Below, piece by piece: positions 1 through 13,154 of a DNA stretch of 64,000 bases (positions are counted from its first letter, which is position 1; each line of letters starts with the position of its first letter). Under the pieces are notes generated by a model. The model did no database searches. It was not told the DNA's origin and saw only the letters and a list, made by a program, of their open reading frames with translations. Source of the DNA: Lucinisca nassula (taxonomy: Eukaryota; Mollusca; Bivalvia; Lucinida; Lucinidae); the NCBI GenBank assembly GCA_963580285.1, contig OY757017.1:110331245-110395244 (forward strand), in the 5' to 3' direction. Both the position numbers and the translations under genes were made by a program.

Positions 1-285
1 TTTATTTGAGTTTCAGACCCTTACTGCAAAAACTGACATTTATAAAGAATCACACTCCCCCCCCCCCCCCCCCCCCCAACTATTAGAGATTGGAATGCCC
101 TTCTCAATTCGATTATTTCAGCAGCTGAAGATGCTGAGGATTGTGTATCTAAGTTTACCTCTTTAATGAGAGCTAGGGACTAACATCCCATCCCAGGTCC
201 TGGTGTATGAATGTCATTTGACGTGTCACCAGTAACATTTCTGATTCTAAATAAAGGAGTAGCCATTCCTATTCGCCGTACACTT
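1..285 (+). pseudogene. 3' end of a LINE (non-LTR retrotransposon) reverse-transcriptase ORF plus 3' UTR
   Basis: From 79 to the TAA at 181-183 the + strand reads TIRDWNALLNSIISAAEDA and then CVSKFTSLMRARD before the stop. An '(R)DWN-L' motif a few dozen residues before the stop is typical of the extreme C-terminus of Jockey/CR1/RTE-like LINE polymerases. Upstream of it the sequence runs into a 21-base poly(C) tract that breaks the frame. The rest of the ORF lies left of the window. A short 3' UTR with AATAAA-like sequence near 250 follows. The clade cannot be named from 35 residues. Confidence 0.6.
57..77. repeat. poly(C) homopolymer, 21 bases
   Basis: An uninterrupted run of C lies inside the LINE fragment, where the residues preceding the DWN motif should be encoded. 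Length is likely to vary between alleles or reads. Confidence 0.9.
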
Positions 286-1130
286 TTTTGACTATATTCC
301 GTACAGCTATCTGTTGTAAACAACTAAACGCCGTACACATGGATTTTTAGTTTTTAATAAATACGCTTAGTGCATGATAAAACCATGACCAGAAAAAGTT
401 TTCATTTACTACCCATTATTAACGGAAACAGGTAAAAGAAAGTTTAAGCGGAAATAAATCAAGAAATTATAAAATCTGAAACCGATTTTCGAAAATGCTG
501 GTCTTCACTCAGTACCAAGCATCGATAAACTTGTGTTCTTGACTCTAAATCGAAACATACAGCTTCGAAAAACGCATAAAATGTTGCAGAAATCCCTCTG
601 TTATTTCAAGGAAATCAATTTACCCTGCACTTGCAGAAAATAGATCTCGAATAAAGGCTACACTCACCGTGCTCCATGTCTACTTTCGCTTTGAATCGAT
701 TCACCGGGATTCTATTTCCGGTGTCGATGATAGACGGTGATTATGACATACCTGGCTCAACCATAATAAAACATCATTACTCTTGGCCATTCAAGCAAGC
801 TGTGCCATTCAGGTATGGCAATCAGACTTTTCAAACTTTTTAAGTAGACTGCATCGGTTCAGAGAGTCAAGCGATAGAACCATCCATTTTACTTGCCATT
901 TCAACAATATTTAACATAATAAGCTTCAGCAGGCTTTAGGATTACATTAAATGCAAAAACGCCTGTGAAGAAAGGAAATATATTTTTAAATAAAATCCGA
1001 TTGAATTGTTAATAAGCGCTCAAAATGAATTGTGTTTTTGGTGTTCCCCAGGGTACCATAACTGATACAAATGCTGATTAAATGAGCTCATACTACACAA
1101 TCAAGGTTTAAACATACATATATTCATGTG
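286..1130. other. Unassigned AT-rich non-coding stretch
   Basis: No ORF, RNA gene or recognisable repeat end was seen here on either strand. Confidence 0.5.
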
Positions 1131-2298
1131 TTGGTAGGGGGACAATGGGTCAAAAGTCCACTATTTCTGGTAGTAACCCATACCCCCAAGTATAACAAAA
1201 CATGTCAGATACCAAAATGTTCGTCAGCATCCGTAGTATCTGAAACTGCCGGCATAAATTTGCATAAATGATGGCGAGCTGAGAAATCCAAGATGGCGAC
1301 CAAGATGGCCGTCATAGCTGTAAATTCCAGTTTTTCGTAAAATAGGAATATAAATATCACAACTCATCTTACAAACTTATTTTAATTTATTGTTCTGGTG
1401 TAGAAAGAAGATTTGTGCTAGAATATAGATCAAATTTTTAGGTTTGACTTGAAAACCGGTGAAACAAAATGATATTTTATTGTTTTTGTGTCTAGTTTCC
1501 AAGGTGGTACATAAAAGCAATTCTGATGTTTCAAAATTTAAACAGTTTTTACATATCTATTGTTTTATTTTAACTAAGCCACTATTCTAAAATACATTAA
1601 ACTCTATTCTAATATACATTTATGGTTGGTTATGACTTTTTTACCATCAATTTAGCCCCAGGATTACCCCACCCACTCAGTTTACCAGTAAAAGTCATTC
1701 ACATAATATTGCCACAAATCATCTTACAAACTTATTTTAATTTATTTTTCTGGTATTGAAAGATGATTTGTGCTAGGATATTGATCAATATCTTAGGTTT
1801 GACTTGAAAACCGGGGGAAATAAAAGACATTTCATTGTTTTTGTGTCTAGATTCATAGGTGGTACATAAAGGCGGTGCTGATGTTTCAGAATTTTTAACA
1901 GTTTGTATTTAGCTATTGTTTTATTTTAACTAAAACACTATTCTAAATTACATTTAACACTATTCAAAAGTACATTTATGGTTTGTTATGATTTTTTTTA
2001 TAATCAATTTAGCCCCAGGATTACCCCACCCACTCAGTTTACCAATACAATTCATTCACATAATACTCACAATGAAGGGATTTGCAGGTGAGGATTTCAT
2101 TTAGACAACAAGTAGAAGAGAGCATTGAACTTAATGCGTAACTATACCTAATTTAGTGACACAGAGGCCTTTCTGATATTTAATCTTCATCAGTGTGTCT
2201 CAACCCCAAAGTTCTGAAGCCGAAACGGATGATGGACAAGACCCGGCAAACACAGCACATCCCGCTCCGAGCACACACCGACCGACGTAGCTCCGTAA

Positions 2299-4623
2299 GA
2301 CAGGTCAACTGGAGGCATCAGGCAAGAGACGCCCACCCGCGGACTTTCTGTTTTACGTCTTCTGGACACCGAGGCGAATAAATTCTACGATAGTTCTCAT
2401 CAGTTATATGATGCGGCTCTCTTAACTAGAGGCTATACTCAGCATACTCTCCGTCCTTACATTGATTCTGAAATTAATCATAAACGTCATTTCTTCAAAA
2501 TATCCTTCATTAATAAGGGTATGGATTTTATAGATTTGCCCAGTATCTTCCGTGAGAGATCGGTGCTTTCTTCCATTCCTGCTTATTTTCAAAATACTGA
2601 AACACCTATAATTTGCTATAAATATAACAAACCTGTTAGATCTATCATTTTTAATTTCAATAAACTTGTTTCAGATCTTGATATTGATACTAATACTCCT
2701 GATTCATGTGATTGTAAAAACTCAAAGTATTGCTATCCTGCTGCTGGTCATGTAATTACTGGCAATTTGAAAATTATTCCTGATTCTAGGATAAGGAATA
2801 TAATTTCTAAAGGACCGAAATATCGGTTTCCTTCTAAAATTGATTTCAGTAAATGTAGAGATGAAATCGCTGCTTCCTTGAATGAATTCGGTAATCGATG
2901 GTGTAAGCGAGAGTATGTTGAGTGTAAAGCCCTAAAGGACTGGAAACTTAGCATTTTAAGACTAGTGAATAAACGCATTTCTTTCTATTCTCAAAATACT
3001 AACGTATTACCTCCTAAGCCCAAGACGTCTTTACGTCATCTTAAACTAGGTATTCAAGAATTTCATAAGAAGTTTGTTTTGGCCCCTGCAGACAAGGCCG
3101 CTAACAACGTCGTTGTTGTGTGACGGCTCCACTATGTTAACACGCTTAAGCAGGAGCTTGGTGGTACTAAGGCCTATGAACTACAGCCTTTGGCTGAAGA
3201 GAGAGCTATAGTAGATAAACATGTTTGTCTTTCAGCCACCAAGTTTGCTGTGTGTGTTAGCGAAGGCCAAGACAAGCTTCCTACGCTATACTGGTTACCA
3301 AAACTTCATATAAAACCTTACAAAGCACGGTTTATTGCAAATTCTAGTTCTTGCACTACCACTGAACTTTCTAAATTATTAACTTCCTGTCTTACTGCTA
3401 TTAAAACGCATGTAATTAAATATTGTGATAAAGTCTTTGAAAGATCAGGAAGAAATCTGTTTTGGTCTATAAAAAATTCGAATGAGGTTTTAAATAAATT
3501 GAAATCTAGACAGTTTCGTGCTTCTAGTCTGTCTACCTACGATTTTTCCACTCTTTACACTACACTTCCTCATAATCTTATAAAAGAAAAGCTTAATGAT
3601 TTAATTGAATGGGCTTTTCACAGAGAAGATTCTCTCTATCTTGCATGTAATGTCAGAAATGCATTTTTCACTTTTAAAGAGCATAAGAATTATACACTTT
3701 GGTCATGTCAGAAAGTGTGTGATGCCCTCACCTTTCTACTTGACAATATTTATATTAGATTCGGTACTAAGTTATTTAGACAAATTGTGGGTATTCCGAT
3801 GGGTACTAATTGCGCACCTCTTGTGGCTGATCTGTTCTTGTATTGTTATGAAAGAGACTTCATTTTGTCGCTTTCCATTGATAACCAATCTGAAATTATT
3901 GAAGCTTTTAGCTCTACTTCTAGATATTTAGATGATTTATTAAATATTGATAATACCTATTTTGATGGTTTGATCAGTCAGATTTACCCCCTAGAACTTC
4001 AGTTAAATAAAGCAAATTCTTCTGATACCGAGGCCCCGTTTTTGGATTTACATCTATCTATTGTAGATGGATTTGTTTCGTGCAAAATTTATGATAAACG
4101 CGATGACTTTGATTTTGAGATTGTAAATTTTCCTTTTTTGGATGGTGATGTTCCTCGTGCGCCATCCTATGGCGTTTATATTTCGCAATTAATTCGATTT
4201 GCTAGAGTGTGTAGTCATGTAACTGACTTCAACACTCGTAATAAATTATTAACGGCTAAACTCCTTAATCAGGGTTATCGGTACCATAAACTACGCAAAG
4301 CCTTTTCAAAATTTTATAGACGCCATTCTGATTTAATTTCAAAATTCAATATTGGACTTAAATCTCTTCTGCAACAAGGTCTATCGGAACCCGAATTTTA
4401 TGGTGACTTAGTATATAAATTCAGAAAAATATATAACCGTAATGACTTCAGCACCCAATTTCGTAAAATCATTCTTCGATATAAAAAGATTGGGTACAGC
4501 ATGGATATTATACGACAGACTGCATGCATGGTAGTTAACCCAATCACGGTTAGCAACTTTGCTTCCCTCTTTAATTGCACGCCGGTGGGTCAGGCCTCAG
4601 ATTCTATGACGGCTCCAACGTAA
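2299..4623 (+). pseudogene. Penelope-like reverse transcriptase, one internal stop codon
   Basis: A single frame is open from about 2299 to the TAA at 4621-4623, except for one TGA at 3121-3123. The two parts are 200 codons from the ATG at 2521, and about 500 codons after the stop (first ATG at 3190). The downstream part carries RT signatures: the YDFSTLYTTLPH block (motif A region), GIPMGTNCAPLVADLF (motif B region) and SRYLDDLLN (catalytic YxDD, motif C). The N-terminal part is basic and Cys-containing. No GIY-YIG endonuclease domain is visible after the RT, so this resembles endonuclease-lacking or differently arranged Penelope-like elements. The single stop in an otherwise perfect frame says it died recently, or is read through. 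RT identity is secure; the Penelope-like class is inferred from the motif style. Confidence 0.8.
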
Positions 4624-5552
4624 AGGCTTATTGAAAATTAAAGAGATAATGTTGGTTGGTGCCTGATGCTCTGTCTCTGGTCGGGCTCATCGGAGTCTAA
4701 CTGTTGGTTTTCTTTTGCTCCAGCATTTCAGTGGTTTCTTGCTGTCGAGTCCTCACCGTTGTCTCACCTCTGTGGTTCTTTGATTTCTGTGTTCACGGAG
4801 ATGTTGCACTGGTGGGTTAGGAGGCCTTCATGCGGACTGAACAAAAATTTTTTGTCTAAATCGCGACGGAAGTAAGGGCGAGGATTGTGGCCACGTAAAA
4901 TCGATTTAAGCCCCCCAGTGGAAATCTTCCACTGACCGTTCCAAGGCGGCTCTTCTGTGGCGATTTATTTATGTTGTTGTTTGTTACTTACTGTTTGTGT
5001 CGCTTGTGTCTTTTGGTTTTGGATGGCCATATGGCCGTTTTGTGGGAAAGTAACTGTCCATATGGCCTTCCTTTGTTTAGGTTTCCGTTGTGGTCTGGTC
5101 GCTTAATGTTTGTATTTCTTTCCCTTTGGTGTCTTTTATGGATGGAGTAAGTTAATTGTATCAATTCCTGATCTTTGTTTTGCTTCTGCTTTACAGGCTT
5201 CCCTCACCGAGCCAACACCAGCAAACATGGCCCACGCTCCACGGAAGTCCCGGGCATCAGGAAGGAAATGTCCAAAGTAGCGAGACTTGCAAAATTTAAA
5301 ATATAACAAAAAGTGACAACCAAATCCGCTAAGATACATGTCTCACCTAACAAGTAAGTCTTAGTTTTAGAAAAATTAGAATTTTATACTGCAAAAATTA
5401 AAGATATAATATAGTTATTTAAATCAGTACCTGAGTACTGACGTCAACACCGCAGTATCAACCTCAGCACTCAGGAACTGATACTGAGCTGATGATACCC
5501 TCGGGGACGAACGAATCATCCACCAGCAGAGATACCGACCCAGTGGTTGCAA
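4624..5552 (+). other. 3' non-coding region of the Penelope-like element
   Basis: No ORF of note. A diverged copy of this segment, without the RT, is present at 13917-14432, which shows that the region belongs to the element and not to the host locus. Confidence 0.6.
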
Positions 5553-6038
5553 TTAATGCGTAACTATACCTAATTTAGTGACACAGAGGCCTTTCTGATA
5601 TTTAATCTTTATCAGTGAACTAATGCTTAGTTCTGTTTTTATACTATATTACTATATTATATGATCAGCCATTAGGATACACCACCACTTTATAACACTG
5701 TTTTCGGGATCTGAGCATTAACCGTCTCAATTGAGCAGTGTTACATCCAAACAAAATAGCAAAATAATGTTTATCAAATTGGTCTAAAATGACTTTTATT
5801 GACATTTTTTGCTGTGTAACTGTGGTTTTGGGGGTTATAAAGTGCTAAATCCAAACTGTGTTATAAAAACGTGTTATCAAGGGGATACAATTAGGTTATA
5901 TTTTGTTTGATTTGAGGTACAACATCCCCGTCAACACTGTATCAGTCATTTTACATTTTGGAGACATTGCTTCCATTTTTTTGTGGGACTTTCCCCGATA
6001 TTGAGATGAAATGACATCTCAAGCCCCGCCACACATTT

Positions 6039-6578
6039 AAAGGTGCATTATTGAGCTACCGGGTCTCAATTTTTTTTCTGGTTTTTATCTTCAGTGCATA
6101 CTCCTTTATCATGTGTACACTTTTGGAGCCAAATACAGCTTCAAAACTTTGTGTAATTGTCGTTTTCATTCGTGTTTACCCTTCGCTCTGAACATGTGTT
6201 CGGAATTTCTGTTCTAAAAATAAATCTGTCGCTTTGTACATACATGGAGACAGTATCGTCTCTGAGTGTCTTTACTTATGGCATGCTATTCAGCGTCATA
6301 TTTTGTTCCGATTCATGCATGGCCTAAGCAAACAAGGCCAAAAATAAACGTCGCATAACGTCATATATGGGGATTTATTTTGTCACGAACTAAAAATAAA
6401 TCTAACTAGTGTTCGAAACCTAGTTAGGGAATCCCTCTCAAACTCGTTTACCTGTCATCTTAATTGTTCGCATTTTTGCATAAAATGCATTCATTTGAAT
6501 TGTTTTAAAGAAAAATACCGGCTATATGTATTTTATTTTTGGAAGCATTTTTTCCAGATAGCTCAATAATGCACCTTT
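6039..6578. mobile_element. MITE, ~540 bp, with ~23-bp terminal inverted repeats
   Basis: The ends AAAGGTGCATTATTGAGCTA and its complement (AGCTCAATAATGCACCTTT) bound a stretch with no ORF. The inverted copy of the surrounding repeat (near 31695) lacks the segment, so it is an insertion. The target duplication cannot be resolved because the junctions are AT-rich. Confidence 0.65.
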
Positions 6579-7268
6579 ACACCAAAAGGTTTTATATGCA
6601 AGGATGGTCCAGCTCGCACCACTTTTCCTGGGCATGCTTAGAATCTCTAAGCGGCTTACTCTGTATACCCTAGGTCTACTGGGCTAGGCAAATTAATCTT
6701 AGATTTTATAGCTCCCCATCAAATCGGTAGCTGATATGCACACTAGGTCTTGTGCACTAAAAAGAAATTGCTGCTGCTTTAACTAGCCCTGAGACATTTG
6801 ACTCAGTCCCAAGATCTGAAATATCTTGAAGCTGGAAGTCTGGTTTAGGCAGAACATGAATTGCCTGTACTATGTAAAGAAGGGCAGGTGTCACAACCCA
6901 TAAGGCAATACAGACAGCATAATTGCACTTTCATCTGGCTCTAGCTTCCTGAACTGGAATATACCTAGTGCAGTCAGCATGAATACCTTTTCAGGAGAAG
7001 AACTAAATAAGTACTTGTGCTTTCGTTCTAATCCTATTATTGCTTGTGTTACATTTGGATGCATATTATTCACTACCTTTATGAAATAAATATGTTTAAA
7101 CTAATGCCTTTTCTACCTGTCATCAGCATAAAGCAGGTTAAAGTGATGCACAAGTAGAAAGAAAACTTCGGTATCAGAACTGACAACAAGGTCTGCGTTA
7201 ACTCCAAGAGAACCAAGAGTACCTGCAACTGCTAGTTGCAAATCCTTCTACTATCAGCTTCTTAACGT

Positions 7269-8746
7269 TTGGAATAATGAACAGAAACATGTATATATAT
7301 ATATATTGGTGAGCAATTTCTCGATTGAAAATGTTATACCATATCTACAAATGGTTTGAAAAAAAAAATAAAAATCTGACCACTACTATTCAATGTTCAA
7401 ATGCAGTATGTTATCGGTCTCAGATTTTCAAGAAAGTTTGACAAAGTGTTCTACATATACATCCATTGGGCAATTTTCATATTAAAATGATGGGGTGAAA
7501 AGAACTGCAACAATGTGAAATCAAAAGTCAAACATACTCCAAAAGATTTTATGGTTGTGAAATCTGGGGTCTGCTCCATACGAAATTGATTATGGTCTAT
7601 GGAACTTCCACTGAACAATAGCAAATGTGATACAAAAATAATCACAAATGACTACAAAGATGCATGAGAACAAAATAACTCCAAAACATAAGAAGCTGTT
7701 ATGTATATATACACTTGTTTGAGGGTACCCCTATATTCGGAAGTGGAAATAAACAATACATTGTAGATTTATAATGAAAACAGATATGAGAGTGAAATAG
7801 CTAAATAATGAACAGTCATTTACCAGGCATTAATTATGCACAATATCATGGAAACCTGTGCGTGGGCAGAACCCTATGGAAATTTACTATAGGCTGGAAC
7901 TCCCCCTTTATGGAGGAAAAGGGATAAATTGCTCGGCAAAGTCTCGCATTTTATGCCTTTTGGTCGACTCGTTTCATAAATTCAATAATAATAGATGAGC
8001 ACTCATGAAACGGTTCCCTATTTGTTTTATCATTGCTATTAGTTTCGTTTTTCGACAGGTCTCTAATATCTATAACAGTTTCTCTCTTTGATGTAATTCG
8101 CACAGGTAGGGTATCCTTTGAGTCGAGACACAGGAAGAGACACAAAATGATATGTGCCTTTAAAGCATCACGTGAACAAGTCCGTGAAATAAACGCCCCC
8201 CCCCCCCCCCACCCCCCTTAACCCCACTTTATACAGAGAAAACTGGGGTTTACGGTGGTTTACATTATTTTTCTATTTTCTGCTCCAAGACATAGGCTGT
8301 GGGTACTCGTTAGAACCGCATCAATGAGCACCAACAACCTATGTTTACAGTAGAAATAAGAAAAATATCACGGATTTTCATCAGAAAAGTAGTCATTTTG
8401 GAGATTGGAATAAAATGCACTATGTCGCACGGGTGTGTTATCGTTATGGCCGAAAAGATTAGCTTCAGTCCATTACGAAAACACGCCTATTTGAACAAAC
8501 TGAAATTTTTTACAACCCCCCTCCCCCACCCACTCACACACACACCTTCCCCCCCCCCCCCACCCCCACACACAAATAAAGAATTCTGATTCTGATTTTG
8601 TCCATACTCCAGTCCAAAACACAGACTTAGTGCCTAAAATTTATGTTTTAAGAATTTTTACTGTATAAAAGTGGGGTTTAATGAGGTCTAAATTATATAA
8701 GCGTGTTTTGTGACGCTATACGTGCGTCTTGGTTATAATTAGACTT
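7269..8746. other. Non-coding stretch with two C-rich tracts nearby
   Basis: No supported gene. It holds a short (AT)n run near 7292 and a poly(C)-rich tract at about 8197-8220. A second C-rich tract lies at 8515-8570. Nothing else is recognised. Confidence 0.4.
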
Positions 8747-9003
8747 CATTACGAAAACATGCCTATACAAATACATTGTAACCTTTATCGCCGAAAAAAA
8801 TAAAAATTTTAAAATGAACAATTGTGATATTTTTCTTATTTCTGCTCAAAATATAGATTGTGGATACTTGTTAGACTCGTATCCACAATCTTTATTTTGA
8901 GCAGAAATAAGAAAAATTAGGTTTACCCCTGTAAACCCCAGTTTTACTATATAAAAGTAGAGTTCAAGGGGGTCAAAATTATATAGGCGTGTTTTCGTAA
9001 TGC
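8747..9003. mobile_element. Foldback MITE (full-length reference copy), ~257 bp
   Basis: It starts CATTACGAAAACATGCC and ends with the complement (GGCGTGTTTTCGTAATG). The centre, at about 8828-8920, is a near-perfect hairpin: a segment containing ATAGATTGTGGATAC is followed by its complement. Related copies or hairpin cores occur near 11495-11590, 24175-24350, 25310-25400, 52500-52660, 52893-53067, 53191-53474, 54260-54330, 54390-54545, 56100-56364, 57810-57975 and 58880-58985, often with the core AGGCGGTTCTAACGAGTAC. No transposase ORF. It has also entered the Polinton. Confidence 0.7.
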
Positions 9004-9074
9004 ATTTAACAGGTTGATATGAATATCTGCTTGTCAGACATGTCATTCTTTTGTTTTGCTGGGCTCCGGTTTCC

Positions 9075-9494
9075 TTTAACCCATTTTGTACTGAATGAAA
9101 TCTTCTCCCTCATACCATTTTAGGGCTGTCATGTTCAGTTATTTTCTAAATTAGAAAAATATGATTGAACTTTAGGCAAACAATGAGGGCCATGACTGAC
9201 TGCGGCGTCTGGTCTGGGCCTGTACTGTTACCAATTGCCAGTTACAGGCTTCTCTGTATAAAATGGTTTAATATACATTTACACTTTTTGTACCAAATGG
9301 AATCTTCCTCCTTATACACAGCAGGAGTCCATTTCAAAATTTAGGGTTGAAAGGTTGTGTTTACTTAAGAATTTATATGGAAAATAGCTGAACTTTTTGC
9401 AAATAGTGTAGGCTGATCAGACGCCGCATTCTGCGGCGTCTGATCTGCGCCTGTGCTGTTTGCCCTGGTACCCGGTACTAAATGGGTTATACAT
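9075..9494 (+). mobile_element. Two adjacent TTAACCC-ended MITE copies
   Basis: Two diverged units (about 9075-9240 and 9265-9490) match the family seen complete at 35567-35794: the start is TTTAACCC...GTACC, the inner hairpin is GACGCCGC...GCGGCGTC, and the end is GGTACT...ATGGGTTA. More copies lie at about 9800-10095, 10497-10730, 25750-25910, 17680-17880 (inverted) and 61075-61220 (inverted). Confidence 0.6.
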
Positions 9495-10257
9495 TAAAGA
9501 TCATGTCGAGATATCATACACAAAAATACCTTTAAACAACAAAAGAATCAAAACAGCTCATGGCGTGCCGAAAGTACATATTTAAATATGTTCTGTTTGT
9601 ATGCATTCGTTTCTATATTAAATACCACCACGTATATAATTCCGCGAAAACCCCACATTAAACCACGTCACTCAGTGTTTTTGGTTTGTTTGTTTTGTTG
9701 TTTTTTTTTCTTCGAGCAGGTGAAACACACCTGTCTGCCCAGCTACGCACTCTAGCTAGATTCTTGAAACTGCAAGTTTGTGACAAGTTGTTCAAAACTG
9801 ACGATGTCGTATGTTAACCCATATATGACAATGGAATCTTCCACCTAGTAAGTTTGGAGTGATTCATTTCCAATTATGGGGGTGTAAGGTTTGTTTTTGC
9901 ATGTGGCAAATTTTACAAAAATGAAAATTCTTTAAGCAAACACTGAACACCCAGCTATTGTACAAAAATGAATGTTCTTTCAGCAAACAGTGAAGAGTCT
10001 GTAGACCCAGTTCAGGCGCCGCGTTCTGCGACTTCAGATCTGGGTCTGCACTGTTCTCCAATGTCCCAAAAAATGGCCCCTATGCATATAGGTTAACGTA
10101 TTGTTAAAACTTTCATCGTATAATACATTATATATGGCAACTATGCTGAATTTTTTGCTGAAAAAAATGTGTGTAGCGTTTGTAAAAGTAAAATCTGCTT
10201 TCTTTTTTTCAGCAAAAATGATATTCTTTCTACTAGAACGTTTAACAATTTATACAC

Positions 10258-10430
10258 TGGGTGCGAGTCGGACCGTCCATGCATATAAACCCTATTGGTT
10301 TCATTGGGCGACAGGGCTTGATAAGTCATTTCATCTCAATGCCGGGAAAAAAAAACGCGCCATAAAATTGGAAGCAACGTCTCCAAAATGGTCTATACAG
10401 TGTTGACCGGGACGTTAAACCTCAAACCAA
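10258..10430 (+). repeat. Partial SINE-like dispersed repeat (3' half)
   Basis: A partial copy of the ~310-bp SINE-like family described at 60752-61065; it runs from TGCGAGTCGGACCGTCC to the tail TTGACCGGGACGTTAAACC. Confidence 0.65.
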
Positions 10431-10496
10431 GCAAAAACGAGCTCGTCAGGCTAACAATGCTCTGAACAAAACCTTGGCCCTCGTGAGTACTGAAGG

Positions 10497-10730
10497 TAAC
10501 CCTTTTAGTACCAAATGAAATCTTCCTCCTTATATATGGCAGGAGTACATTTCGAAATTTAGGGGTGTCAGGTTGTGTTTTCTTCAAAATTGATTTGGAA
10601 AATGGCTGAATATTTTGCAAAACGGTGCAGGCCCTTATCAGACGCCGCGTTCTGCGGCGTCTGATCTCGGCCTGCACTGTTTGCCAAGTACCAGTTTTGG
10701 TGTTTCCAGTACCAAATTCTGATTATACCC
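10497..10730 (+). mobile_element. TTAACCC-type MITE copy with GC-rich hairpin
   Basis: It matches the family described at 35567-35794. The inner inverted repeat around CAGACGCCGCGTTCTGCGGC is well preserved. Non-coding. Confidence 0.6.
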
Positions 10731-11865
10731 CATTGTTTTGTTTGTCCATTTTTGTTACATTTGTCCATCCAGTTTAATGTTTTCAGATTCTTTCCCCCAT
10801 TATGTATATTGCCCGTTTAGCTAGGTTTGAGTCACCACCTGTTTGGGAAGAAGATGCTGACTCAGTTTACCTGTTGTGCGTTTTGTTTCCTGTCGCCACT
10901 CCATGTTTCGACTTTTGTCCCTCTGATTGTATCACTTCCCGGTGGCCAACTTTATCTGACATTTTACCTGATCACCTGATCCCTTCCGCTGATTCAAGAA
11001 GGGCAGTTGTCAGTTTCTGGCGAAAGAATGTGCACTGTAATGGTTAACCGCTTACGTATAAGCCTGCCCAGGAAAGTGTTGATAGGTAAACTGACCGGCT
11101 CAAAAATGACCTAAATAGTGTTGACTGGGCCGTAAAACTCCAATACAAACAAACAAAACCTGATCACCTGTACCGTGACAGTCACACTAAAAGTAAATGT
11201 TGGATTGTCTCCCTTTGACTGAGGCTTATGATAGATACCTGTTGTGTAATCTCAAGTGTGTTATAATCCGGTTGTGGGTGAAATCATTTTCGCCTTTATG
11301 ACCCCTTGGAAAAGTGAGAATGCATTTTATCCTGCAAACGATTCAGAATACAGTACTAAAGTATAAGATATATTTTTGCTCCTTACGATAAGGCGCATTT
11401 ATTGGGGGAACCGTTTTAGGTCCAGGTCACATGACCAAAATGGCCGCCATACCCATATATGGTAACACTCATAAAGCTAAAAGCATCCGGTTTTTCTTAT
11501 TTATGCTCAAAAACATAAATTGTAGGTACTCGTTAGAACCACCTTGCCGAGGCGGTTCTAACGAGTTCCTACAATATATGTGGCAGGAAAAAATATCTTT
11601 TTTTTTAATGTGAAAATTTTCATTTTGTGGCGGAAAACATCAACATATTTTGAATAGGCATGTATCCGAAGTGTAATCATCGCAAGTAGTATCCGCGCAT
11701 CCGACTCCGCGAATGCGCACTGATCTGCATCAATGAGAAATCGGACTCTCTCATGGCGCGCCTTGTTCTCGTAGGAATCAAAGAACCAATAGCACCGATA
11801 GATTGATTGTCTCTGAGTTTAAACCGGAACAAATGGTTCTGTGCTGGGACTTTTATTATTTTGTT

Positions 11866-12146
11866 TGATTTGATGTTTACCGTCCCCGTCAACACTGTAA
11901 AGGTCATTTTGGAGACGTTGCTTCCAATTATGTGGGACTTTTACCAGACATTGAAATGAAATGACATCTCAAGCCCTACCGCCCAATGACACCTATAGGG
12001 TTTATATGCATGCACGGCTCGACCCGCACCGCTTTGCCTGGGCAGGCTTAGATCCTCTAAGCGGTTTACCAGTAGTCGTGTGCGGGTCGGTTTCAACTAT
12101 GCGTGGAAGCATCATGCAGCCCATGGGCGGGGGCCAGGGACTTTTA
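11866..12146 (-). repeat. SINE-like dispersed repeat copy
   Basis: A copy of the family described at 60752-61065, in reverse orientation with the tail at the left. It covers almost the whole unit, ending with the GGGCGGGGGCC head near 12135. Confidence 0.75.
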
Positions 12147-12224
12147 TTAATTCGTCTAAACCAGTTCTGTATAGTACTTGCAGCCCTTTAGTTTCATTCC
12201 GTTGCTTATTAACTCCATATCTCT

Positions 12225-12480
12225 TCAGTCAAACTTCGACTGTTCGAACACCTTTTGGGGCCATAGAATTTTGTTTGAGGCAGGGTTAGTTCGAGACATT
12301 GAGGGTTAATCATAATGCAAGATCAGGAGTCATAATACGGATATAATTTTTTTCGATGTTGTCTCAAATAAATGCATGTCGTGTGTACTAATGAGTACAC
12401 ACAACATACATATTCAAGATAAAGTAAGAATATTCTCCCTTGAATGGTACCTGAAGTTATGAACAAACTCTATAGGGACT
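12225..12480. mobile_element. Degraded Tigger-type MITE fragment
   Basis: It contains AACTTCGACTGTTCGAACACC-like and TACTAATGAGTACACACA-like sequence related to the 350-bp elements at 15497, 34597 and 61421. The ends are not intact. Confidence 0.4.
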
Positions 12481-13154
12481 CAAGACTGAGTTGGGACGCA
12501 AGACTGAGTTCAAAACAACCATGGTACCGAGCCATCTGTGTTCTAACCACCTATAGTCTTTCAAAACGAAGTGAGACGTGACTGCACTTTTAATTTGTGA
12601 CTAGTCAGTGTTTTAGGTAAGTCGCCTTCAGTTAGGATTTTACATTTGGCGAAATATTTTTACTGAGATTCGTACTGCATCATATTAACCACTTGGCCAC
12701 GACTTCTACATAATGGCATTATCAAAAAAACTTATTTGTAATTTTAAAATCCTGTGAAAACAGCAATTCCGAAACCTGCTTCCCCTTAAACTTGGAATAG
12801 TCTTGGCACGCTAGAACGTTGAACTCTCAAAGGTCGTTGATAAACTATAGATTTCACTACGTAGCGTCCCAACAAATAATAATAGTTAATATTAATAAAA
12901 ATAAAAGTTAATATTAATAATAACAAAAACATATATACATAAAACAGTTAACATCTGTAACATATGTAGGACAGACGAGTTGACTTCTAAAAGGTCAACA
13001 CGTTAAATGGGTACTTATATTATATATCCGAATTCACCAACCCGTGAAATTGCGTTTTAAAGTTTACAGTCGGGTTGCTCTGTGAATAACTGTTCAAGAT
13101 TTTCTCTTCCTGGTCGCAAAAAGCTCAATAATTTGTAACTATTCCTGACGCATA

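Larger units (their letters stand above)
2131..5617 (+). mobile_element. Penelope-like retroelement with ~65-bp terminal direct repeats
   Basis: A 65-bp sequence beginning TTAATGCGTAACTATACC occurs at 2131-2195 and again at 5553-5617 in direct orientation, with essentially one difference (cttcatcagtg versus ctttatcagtg). Between them lies a reverse-transcriptase ORF (2299-4623). The two other copies of the host repeat (near 27460 and 32100) show the uninterrupted site, so the insertion boundaries are visible; the flanks suggest a target duplication of about three bases (AAC). The 3' region (4624-5552) has no coding content and is partly duplicated at 13917-14432. Confidence 0.75.
1131..7268 (+). 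repeat. Copy 1 of a ~2-kb dispersed repeat, interrupted by two insertions
   Basis: Segments 1131-2130, 5618-6038 and 6579-7268 together match, in the same order, an inverted copy at 31143-33079 and a fragmented direct copy at 26825-29690. The left end reads GGTAGGGGGACAATGGGTC and the matching inverted end is near 33079. Positions 1131-2040 also hold an internal duplication: the ACTTGAAAACCGG block occurs near 1446 and 1802. A Penelope-like element (2131-5617) and a 540-bp MITE (6039-6578) interrupt this copy and are absent from the inverted one. Class unknown; no transposase ORF was seen. Confidence 0.75.
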
